The notes beneath the pieces are model-generated. The model saw only the letters and a program-made list of their open reading frames with translations, was not told where the DNA came from and ran no database searches. From the NCBI RefSeq assembly GCF_016598485.1, contig NZ_JAEMUW010000011.1:124001-188000 (forward strand): a DNA stretch of 64,000 bases, written 5' to 3'. Positions within the stretch are counted from its first letter, which is position 1, and every line of letters starts with the position of its first letter. Both the position numbers and the translations under genes were made by a program. Source of the DNA: Micromonospora coerulea. Lineage in GTDB: Bacteria > Actinomycetota > Actinomycetes > Mycobacteriales > Micromonosporaceae. Positions 52,176 through 59,044 of the stretch are shown here, in pieces.

Positions 52176-52753
52176 TCCTTCTCGTCCAGCGCCGTCCGCA
52201 GGCCGGCCAGGCCACGGGAGAGCCGGCTGCGGACCGTGCCCTCGGTCAGGTTCAGCACGGCGGCGGTCTCCGCCGTGGAGAGGTCCAGCAGGACCCGGCA
52301 GACGATCACCGTGCGCTGGCCGACGGGCAGTCGGTCCAGGGCCGACCGGGCGGCCAGGCCGGCCGGGTCGGGCGCCGCCACCGACGCCTGCCAGTCGTCG
52401 GCCGGCGGCCGTTCCCGCCGTACCTTCCGCCACCAGGAGGTCGCCCAGTTGAGCCCGACCCGGAACACCCAGCCCGCCGGGTTGTCGAGCTTCCGCACCC
52501 GGTCCCAGCGCGCGTACGCCCGGGCCATCGCCTCGTCGGCGGCCTCCCGGGCCACCGTGGCATCGCCGACGGCCAGCGCGAGCGCGCGGTGGATCCGGTC
52601 CACGTGCTCCCGGTAGAACTGCTCGAACGGCAGCGCCGTGGCGGCACCGGCGGGATCCGCGCGGTCCGGCGTCAGCTCTTCCTTGGCGCTGGCCGGCGCT
52701 GCCGGGTGGTTTCCCATGTCAGGTACACGCGCGGCCCCGGCCGGGTGTTCCAT
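52172..52753 (-). CDS. ECF RNA polymerase sigma factor (SigE-like subgroup)
   Basis: A 193-residue sigma factor. Region 2 is FEQFYREHVDRIHRALALAV, with AMARAYARWDRVRKLDNPAG, WVFRVGLNWATSWWRKVRRE as region 2.4. Region 4 is LDRLPVGQRTVIVCRVLLDL, then STAETAAVLNLTEGTVRSRL. It belongs to the ECF group common in actinobacteria that is coupled to a membrane protein with a large extracytoplasmic domain. ATG 52753 (GGGGGG 8 nt upstream) is preferred; ATG 52717 is an alternative that lacks a ribosome site. Confidence 0.88.
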   Translation of the reverse strand: MEHPAGAARVPDMGNHPAAPASAKEELTPDRADPAGAATALPFEQFYREHVDRIHRALALAVGDATVAREAADEAMARAYARWDRVRKLDNPAGWVFRVGLNWATSWWRKVRRERPPADDWQASVAAPDPAGLAARSALDRLPVGQRTVIVCRVLLDLSTAETAAVLNLTEGTVRSRLSRGLAGLRTALDEKE

Positions 52754-52841
52754 CCGTTCACCCCCCGGTTTCCGGAGCCCGCGCGACCGATGACCCCCGC
52801 CCGCGACGGTGGTGCCCGCCCCCGCGGTGGACGGATGGAAA

Positions 52842-52879
52842 CGGCCCGTCGTCCAGCCGGTGAGCTGGACGACGGGCCG
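52842..52879. terminator. Strong terminator downstream of the ExeM/NucH nuclease gene
   Basis: CGGCCCGTCGTCCAGC (52842-52857) pairs perfectly with GCTGGACGACGGGCCG (52864-52879), a 16-bp stem with a 6-nt loop, 17 bp past the nuclease stop. It separates that gene from the downstream ECF sigma gene. Confidence 0.9.
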
Positions 52880-52895
52880 CTTCGGGGCGGAGCCG

Positions 52896-55800
52896 TCAGT
52901 CGTCGTTGGTGATGGTGCCGACCGCCACCGCATCGGCGACCCGGAGCCCCGGCACGCCGGTGACGAAGAGCTTCAGCTGCTCGTCCGCCTCGACCTTCCG
53001 GTCACCGCGGACGGTCACCGGGAAGACGATGGACGTCTGGCCGGCGGCCAGGGTCCGGCAGCCGGTGTACGGGTCGTAGTCCGTACCGGGCTGGGCGGTG
53101 GTGCCGTAGGTGGTGGCGCAGATCAGGGCCGGCTCGGAGAGCGGCCGGGACAGCGTGACCGTGAAGGTCAGGGCGGCGTCGCCCTTGTTCCCCTCGGCCA
53201 CCGCGGCGTCCGCCACCGTCAGCGACGCCCGGGAACGGAACCGGGCCACCTGCGGGTCGTGGTCGCTGGCACCCCGGTCGCCGAGCTCCGCGGCGTCCGT
53301 CGGGTAGTCGGCGTTGATGTGGGCCGAGCGGATCTGCACCAGGTCGCCGTGGAGCTTGTCGTTGACGAAGAGGTTGTCCAGCGTCTGCGTCTGCCCGCTG
53401 AAGGTGTACGAGTACGCCGCCGCCGGCACGTCCGCGACCAGGTCGTCCCAGAGGTTGTGCATGCCGGCCTGGTAGAGCGGGCCGAGCTGGTCCGACGGGG
53501 TCGGGTTCGCCGCGCTGGCGATCGGGTCGTCGGGACGCGGGAAGACGTTCAGGTCGCCGCCGTGGATGACCCGGGCGTCCGGGTCGCTCGCCTCGACGGC
53601 CTTGACCAGCGCGGCGCCGTACGCGGCCTGCTCCCGCCGCTGTCCGACCCGAGTGTCCGGGCCGGACGAGAAGTGGTTGCTCAGCGCCCAGAGCGTGTAG
53701 TGCTCCGTCGAGCCGGGCGCCGCCGCCACGGTGAACTTCCCGAGCTGCGGGGCCCGGGTGTAGACGTTCACGCCGTCCACGCCGGTGGACCGGTCCACGT
53801 CGGCCGGCAGCACCGCGTTGAGCGCCTTCGGGTTCTGCACGTCGGCGTTGGCCGGCAACCCCGCCGAGCGGTACTCCACAGTCGGGGCGGAGCCCAGCAG
53901 CGGGTCGGTGCCGGTCGCCTCGGCCAGCGTCAGCCGGTCGGTGCGGTAGAGGAACGCCGAGGTGATGCCCCGGGCGTCCGCGCCCGTCCGGTCGTACGCG
54001 GCGGCGTAGGCCGGGCCGCCGTTGGCCGCGATGGTCAGCGCCAGCTCCTGGATGGTGTCCGGGGCGCCGTCGGCGTCGTTGGTGTCCCCGCAGGCCAGCT
54101 TGCCGTCGGCGACCGTGCAGATGTCCTGGTCCTCGGCCTCCTGCACCAGCAGCAGGTCGGGGCTGTGCAGGGCGTTGACGATCTGCCGGGCCTGCACAGC
54201 CAGCCGCGCGGTGTACGCCGCCTCGCTGGCCGGCACGTAGTCGAACGGCGGGGTGACCCCGGTGCAGCCCGGGTTGCCGGCGAAGTCGCAGCCGTCGAAC
54301 GGGTCGTCCCGGTAGTCGTACAGGTTCTCCAGGTTGTAGGTGGCGACCGCGACCTCGGTGTTCCGGTCCGCCGGCTGCGGCGGGTTGTTCGCCGCCGGGT
54401 CGGCGCCACCGGTGAGGGTCAGCTGCTCCGGCTGGACGCTGTACTTGCTGAACGCGTACGAGATGGCGCCGTAGGCGTCCTCGGTGAGCGTGTCGTAGGT
54501 GCGGGCCTCCGGCAGCAGCGCGGTGGAGTCACCGGCGGTGGCCTTCACCCCGCCCGCGCCCAGCAGGACGCGCTGGTTGTTGCCGTTGTCGAAGAGCGTG
54601 CCCGGGATGTCGTCCAGCGGGTGCGCGTCCCGGAACACCCGGCGGGCGTACGGGTCGGTCCGCTTCATGATCGGGTCCTCGCGGTCCAGCACGTAGATCT
54701 CGGAGTCGGCGGTGGAGGCGAAGATGTGCCGCGGGGCGGCGACCCCACTGCCCGAGCGGACCCGCATCCGGGCGCCCTCGTGCCGCTCCCAGAACAGGTC
54801 CGCGCCGGTGGCGTCGGCCGGCGGCGTCGCGTCGTCGATCCGCACGACGGTGTCCACGTCCAGGCCGGAGTCGAGCTTGCGCACCAGCGAGGCGCTGGAG
54901 AGCTGGGTCTGGTTGAAGAACTCCGACACCCGGCCGCGCAGCACCACCTCGTCGCCGACGGTCGGCGGGTAACCGCCGATCAGGGTGGTGAAGGAGCCGG
55001 TGAAGACGAAGATGCCGTCGGAGCTGAGCGGGTCGCCGTCCTCGGTGCCCGTGCGGCTCTGCAGGTAGAAGCCGTACTGGTCGGCGCCGGCGGAGGTGCG
55101 GGTGAGCGACTTCTGGGTGATCACGCCGCGCACGTCGTACAGGGTGGAGCTGGTGCCGTTGCCGCTGGCCGGGGCGAGCGGCGAGCGGTCGGTACGGCCG
55201 CTGGAGTCGTCGCCGGTGCGGCCCTGCACCTCGCCCACCGACAGCACCGTGGTGGCCTGCACGGTGAGCGTGCAGGTCGCGGTCGTGCCGTCGGCGTCGG
55301 TCGAGGTCACGGTGACCGCGTACGAGCCGGCCGGCAGGCCGGAGGCGGTGAGCGTGGCGGTGGCGGTGCCGCCGGCCGAGCCGGCCGGGGTGAACGCGGT
55401 ACGGCTGACCGAGCCGCTCGCCGGCGCCGGGTTGACGCCGGTGACCGCGAGGTCGGTGATCGTGTCGTCGGCGTCGGTGGCGGTCACCTCGCGGGTGGCG
55501 GTGGCGCCGGCCTCGACGGTCAGCGTGCCGCCGCAATTCAGCGCGGCCGGCGCGTCGACCGGGCCGCCGCCGTCGACGGAGTGGCTGCCCAGGCCGTCGA
55601 AGGTGTCGGTGGCGAAGCCGGCCCACTGGGCGGCCGGGTCGAAGGCGTCCGACGGGTCGGTGTCGCCGGCGGTCACCGCGGGAAGCCGGCGCAGGGTGTT
55701 GTCGGCGGTGCTGGTGAGCCCGGTGCCCCACTCGGTGCCCGGGTCGACACCGACCTGGCCGAGCGAGTCGACCACCGTGCCGCCCTTGCGCAGCACGATC

Positions 55801-56168
55801 GCGTCGTCGCCGTTGTACAGCGACGAGCCGTACGTCTGGTCGGCCTGGGCGAGGATCGCCGGCGCGGCCGAGGAAGCGGCGAAGACGAAGACGTCACCGG
55901 CGGCGACGGTGCCGCTCAACGCGACGTTGGTCGAGGTGGTGGCGCCGTTGAAGAAGAGCTGGAGCTGGTAGCTGGCGGCGGCCAGGTCGACCGGGGCGCC
56001 GGTGCCGTTGTAGAGCTCGATCGCCTTGTTGTTGGACGAGCCCTCGACGTACTCGGAGATGAACAGGTCGCTGGACGCGGCGCTGGCCGCGGGGGGTGCG
56101 ACGCCGATGGCCGTGGCGGTGACGGCGGCGGCGGTCGCGAGCGCGGCGAATGTGCGGCGCGGGCGCAT
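52896..56168 (-). CDS. Secreted ExeM/NucH-family endonuclease with lamin-tail and Calx-beta domains
   Basis: A 1090-residue secreted protein. A Sec signal peptide (RRTFAALATAAAVTATAIGV... ASA, about 30 residues) is followed by a lamin-tail domain (LFISEYVEGSSNNKAIELYN, about 33-170), Ig-like/OB-type sections (about 190-590), and an endonuclease/exonuclease/phosphatase domain (NLENLYDYRDDPFDG, VQEAEDQDIC, HGGDLNVFPRPDD, SDHDPQVARF; about 605-975). A Calx-beta repeat is at the C-terminus (LTVADAAVAEGNKGDAALTF). The family degrades extracellular DNA and is tied to biofilm or nutrient scavenging. No sorting motif is visible. GTG/ATG start at 56168 with GGAGG nearby. Confidence 0.9.
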   Translation of the reverse strand: MRPRRTFAALATAAAVTATAIGVAPPAASAASSDLFISEYVEGSSNNKAIELYNGTGAPVDLAAASYQLQLFFNGATTSTNVALSGTVAAGDVFVFAASSAAPAILAQADQTYGSSLYNGDDAIVLRKGGTVVDSLGQVGVDPGTEWGTGLTSTADNTLRRLPAVTAGDTDPSDAFDPAAQWAGFATDTFDGLGSHSVDGGGPVDAPAALNCGGTLTVEAGATATREVTATDADDTITDLAVTGVNPAPASGSVSRTAFTPAGSAGGTATATLTASGLPAGSYAVTVTSTDADGTTATCTLTVQATTVLSVGEVQGRTGDDSSGRTDRSPLAPASGNGTSSTLYDVRGVITQKSLTRTSAGADQYGFYLQSRTGTEDGDPLSSDGIFVFTGSFTTLIGGYPPTVGDEVVLRGRVSEFFNQTQLSSASLVRKLDSGLDVDTVVRIDDATPPADATGADLFWERHEGARMRVRSGSGVAAPRHIFASTADSEIYVLDREDPIMKRTDPYARRVFRDAHPLDDIPGTLFDNGNNQRVLLGAGGVKATAGDSTALLPEARTYDTLTEDAYGAISYAFSKYSVQPEQLTLTGGADPAANNPPQPADRNTEVAVATYNLENLYDYRDDPFDGCDFAGNPGCTGVTPPFDYVPASEAAYTARLAVQARQIVNALHSPDLLLVQEAEDQDICTVADGKLACGDTNDADGAPDTIQELALTIAANGGPAYAAAYDRTGADARGITSAFLYRTDRLTLAEATGTDPLLGSAPTVEYRSAGLPANADVQNPKALNAVLPADVDRSTGVDGVNVYTRAPQLGKFTVAAAPGSTEHYTLWALSNHFSSGPDTRVGQRREQAAYGAALVKAVEASDPDARVIHGGDLNVFPRPDDPIASAANPTPSDQLGPLYQAGMHNLWDDLVADVPAAAYSYTFSGQTQTLDNLFVNDKLHGDLVQIRSAHINADYPTDAAELGDRGASDHDPQVARFRSRASLTVADAAVAEGNKGDAALTFTVTLSRPLSEPALICATTYGTTAQPGTDYDPYTGCRTLAAGQTSIVFPVTVRGDRKVEADEQLKLFVTGVPGLRVADAVAVGTITNDD

Positions 56169-56261
56169 GAAGCCTCCACGATGGGTGGACGGGACTAACG
56201 CACGTTAAGGCGCGTTCCTGTCCGCCGTCCATCCCCCGCAGGGCCGGTTGATGAATATCCG

Positions 56262-57281
56262 TCAGCGATGGGCGTCGAGACGGTGCACCAGCTCGCCGAC
56301 GTCCACGCCGTACTCGCACCAGTCCCGGTCGGGCCGGTAGCCCAGCTCGGCGTTCACCTTCAGCATCGCCTCGTTGGCCTGCGCGTTCCAGGTCTGCACC
56401 TCGGCCAGCTCCGGCTCCGCCGAGCGCAGCTCCAGCAGCATCCGGGCCTTGATCGCCCGGTCGATGCCGTAGCCCCGGTGGTCCTGCACGACGATGGTGT
56501 CGTACTGGTCGGCCCGGGTCGGGTGCTGCGCCGGCACCACCACCTCGGTCAGGCCGGCCACCTCGCCGGTCTGCTCGTGCAGGGCGAGCACGATGTACGG
56601 CTTCATGCCCCGCCGGTGCAGCGTGTCCAGGCTGTCCCGCAGCCGCTGCGGGTCGTACGAGCTGGGGCGCAGCTCACCGTCGTCGAGATCGCGCACCTCG
56701 GCCTTGGTCCGCGCGTACGCCTCGATCAGATCGTCCGGCGGGCCGCCCGGGCAGAACTCCAGGTGGTAACCCGCGCTGACGCCGGTGGCCATCTCGGTCA
56801 GCGCCGGCCAGTCCACCGCGCCCAGGTCGAGCACGCTGCGGGTCTCGACGTACTCCCGGGTGAACCCGAGGGACTCGTAGAAGGCCACCGCCGGGGTGTC
56901 GCCGACGACCTCCACGCCGATCGACTGGAAGCCCTCGTCCCAGACCCGGCGGGCGGCCAGCTTGACCAGGTCGCGGCCGAGGCCGGTGCGCCGGATCGAC
57001 GGGTGCACCAGCACCTCCAGCACGCCGATCCCGCCGAGGAGCAGCACGTGGACGTGCCCGAGGATCGGCCCCGGGGTCCCGTCCGCGGCCGGCCCGTCCT
57101 GGGCGACCCAGGAGATCCGCCGCTCGCCGGGCATCACCTCGGCCAGGTATTCGCGCATGGAACTCTCCTGCCAGGGCGGATCCTGCGGGAGGTCGGCCGC
57201 CAGGACCGCGTTCAGCGTGTCCAGCAGCGACGCGATCTCGACGGACGACGCGTTCCTGGGGTCCCACTCGCGCACCATCAC
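56262..57281 (-). CDS. Tandem GNAT-family N-acetyltransferase
   Basis: A 339-residue protein with two GNAT domains. The first (about 15-150) has the acetyl-CoA loop VHPSIRRTGLGRDLVKLAAR and VAFYESLGFTREY. The second (about 170-335) has VQDHRGYGIDRAIKARMLLE and NEAMLKVNAELGYRPDRDW. The double-GNAT organisation resembles mycothiol synthase MshD, but the sequence is closer to generic actinobacterial GNATs that are often annotated only as acetyltransferases, so I leave it unnamed. ATG at 57281 (or the adjacent ATG at 57278). Substrate unknown. Confidence 0.85.
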   Translation of the reverse strand: MMVREWDPRNASSVEIASLLDTLNAVLAADLPQDPPWQESSMREYLAEVMPGERRISWVAQDGPAADGTPGPILGHVHVLLLGGIGVLEVLVHPSIRRTGLGRDLVKLAARRVWDEGFQSIGVEVVGDTPAVAFYESLGFTREYVETRSVLDLGAVDWPALTEMATGVSAGYHLEFCPGGPPDDLIEAYARTKAEVRDLDDGELRPSSYDPQRLRDSLDTLHRRGMKPYIVLALHEQTGEVAGLTEVVVPAQHPTRADQYDTIVVQDHRGYGIDRAIKARMLLELRSAEPELAEVQTWNAQANEAMLKVNAELGYRPDRDWCEYGVDVGELVHRLDAHR

Positions 57282-57350
57282 CCGTCTAGCTTGCCGTCAA
57301 CGGCTGCCCGGGGGAAGGGCCTAGTTCTCCAATGTACGCGGACGATCACC

Positions 57351-58628
57351 TTACGTACGGCTGAGCCGTCCGTACTCGTTCGCCCGGTCGAAGACGTCCT
57401 GGGCGTACCGGCGGACGTCGTTGTAGGAGAGGACCGCCCCCCACCAGTCCCCCGGGATGGTCATGTTCCGGCCGCCCTTGCAGAGGTAGTTGCCCGCGGC
57501 GAGGGCGGCGTCGTCGATGTCGTGCGGGTCCCGGCGGCCGTCGTTGTCCGCGTCCGCGCCGATCTCCTGCCAGGTGCTGGGGATGAACTGCATCGGACCG
57601 AGGGCCCGGTCGTAGACGGTGTCCCGGTCGAGCTGCCCCCGGTCGGTGTCGAGGATCCGGGACCGGCCACCCTGCCCGTCCAGCGGATCACCGAGGATCT
57701 CCGGCTCGGCCCGGCCGGTCGAGGAGAGGGTGGCGCCGTTGGCCGACCCGTGCCGGGACTCGACGTACCCGATCGCGGCGAGGGTCGTCCAGCTGAGCTG
57801 GCAGCTGCGGTGCGTCTCGGCCAGTACCAGCTCGGCGTAGCCGTACGCCTGCATGGCGACCGGCGGGATGGCGGTGCGCGCGCTCATCTGCTGAGCCCAG
57901 GCGGCCAGCGCGTCCGCCGGCCGGCCGGTCGGCGCGGGACCGGCGACCGGCCCGGTGGGCTGCGTGCCGCCGGGCGTCGGCGTCCCGGCCGGCAGGGGGG
58001 TGCTGGGCAGACCCGGGGGTACGACCGTGCCGGTCACCCCCGGCAGGGCGCCCCCCTCCGGTACGCCGTTGACGGACGTCGTCGCCGTGGCGTCCACGGC
58101 CACCGGCTCGGGCGCGGGCGCCGCCTTCGGCACCAGCAGCGCGCCGGCCGCGGCGGTGGCCGCGACCAGCAGCAGCAGGAACAGCCCGGGCAGGGTGACC
58201 CGGCCGCTGGGGCGGCGGGACCAGGCCCGGGTGGCCCGGGTGGCGCTGGCGGCCAGCCTGCGCGGCTGGGCCGGCTCGGCCTTCGACGTGGCGGCGCCCT
58301 CCGGGCCCGGCTCGGTGTGTGGGGCCGGCTCGGCCCTCGACGTGGCGGCGCCCTCCGGGCCCGGCTCGGTGTGTGGGGCCGGCTCGGCCCTCGACGTGGC
58401 GTCGGCCTTCGGACCCGGCTCGGCCTCTGGACCGGTGGTGGCCGGCGCGGTGACCTGGGCCGGTGGTGGCTCCGCCGGGACGGGCCGGGCGGACCTCAGC
58501 CAGGGGCGTCGGGGGCGGGGGACCGATGTGGACTCCGCTCTTCCGAGGTCGCCGGGCGGTGCGGCCGGTCGCAGGGGCCGAACCGTCGATCTGTCCTCGC
58601 CGTCCACCACCCGTCGAGTATCACCCAT
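57351..58628 (-). CDS. Membrane-anchored lytic murein transglycosylase
   Basis: A 425-residue protein. A Pro/Glu/Ala-rich cytoplasmic tail (about 1-140), with an 18-residue repeat, precedes one membrane helix (VTLPGLFLLLLVAATAAAGA). A Pro/Thr-rich linker (about 170-235) follows, and then a transglycosylase SLT domain: QLSWTTLAAIGYVESRHGSA with catalytic Glu, ALGPMQFIPSTWQEIGADAD and AALAAGNYLCKGGRNM. It cleaves glycan strands of peptidoglycan outside the membrane, forming 1,6-anhydro ends. Start at 58628. Divergent from the FmdB gene, with only 38 bp between. Confidence 0.88.
   Translation of the reverse strand: MGDTRRVVDGEDRSTVRPLRPAAPPGDLGRAESTSVPRPRRPWLRSARPVPAEPPPAQVTAPATTGPEAEPGPKADATSRAEPAPHTEPGPEGAATSRAEPAPHTEPGPEGAATSKAEPAQPRRLAASATRATRAWSRRPSGRVTLPGLFLLLLVAATAAAGALLVPKAAPAPEPVAVDATATTSVNGVPEGGALPGVTGTVVPPGLPSTPLPAGTPTPGGTQPTGPVAGPAPTGRPADALAAWAQQMSARTAIPPVAMQAYGYAELVLAETHRSCQLSWTTLAAIGYVESRHGSANGATLSSTGRAEPEILGDPLDGQGGRSRILDTDRGQLDRDTVYDRALGPMQFIPSTWQEIGADADNDGRRDPHDIDDAALAAGNYLCKGGRNMTIPGDWWGAVLSYNDVRRYAQDVFDRANEYGRLSRT
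58269..58430 (-). repeat. 54-bp tandem repeat inside the lytic transglycosylase gene
   Basis: Two nearly exact 54-bp units (58269-58322 and 58323-58376) and a third, diverged unit (from 58377) encode 18-residue repeats containing EPGPEGAATSRAEPAPHT in the cytoplasmic tail. Being a multiple of three, copy-number changes keep the frame. Confidence 0.85.
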
Positions 58629-58666
58629 GTCCGCCGGGGCGTCAGGCCCGGTCGTACCCTGGTGGC

Positions 58667-58888
58667 ATGCCCAGGTACGAGTTCCGCTGCCGCGCCTGCG
58701 GCGACACCTTCGAGGTCAACCGGCCGATGGCCCAGGTCGCCGAGCCGGCGTCCTGCCCAGCGGGCCACGCCGACACGGTGCGGCTCCTGTCGGCCGTGGC
58801 GGTGACCGGGCGGGGCGGCGCCGGCCCGGCCGGTGGCGGGTCCGCGCCGACCGGTGGCGGTTGCTGCGGCGGCGGTTGCGGCTGCTGA
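58667..58888 (+). CDS. FmdB-family zinc-ribbon protein
   Basis: A 73-residue protein. The N-terminal zinc ribbon starts MPRYEFRCRACGDTFEVNRP, with CxxC followed by a second pair in ASCPAGHAD (Cys/His). The C-terminus is a Gly/Cys-rich tail (GGGCCGGGCGC), typical of the family often annotated as FmdB regulatory proteins. ATG 58667 lies 6 nt after TACCCT (58655-58660), a leaderless pattern. Function in actinobacteria is unclear. Confidence 0.85.
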   Translation: MPRYEFRCRACGDTFEVNRPMAQVAEPASCPAGHADTVRLLSAVAVTGRGGAGPAGGGSAPTGGGCCGGGCGC

Positions 58889-59044
58889 TCCGGGTCCGTT
58901 CGCGCCCCGACGGCCCACCCGGAGCTTGCCGGCGAGGAGCTGCGGTGGCACCTTGGGTCGGAATGTGGCCAACCGTTCTCACGATGCGTGACGGCGTGAC
59001 CATAGGGCAGCATGAAGCCGACGTCAGGGGCGGAGGTTCCACGC

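Noticed and set aside
52809..56198. Rightward frame of about 1130 codons opposite the ExeM/NucH gene
   Set aside because: Val/Arg/Gly-rich antisense shadow. The leftward strand has a signal peptide and clear nuclease motifs.
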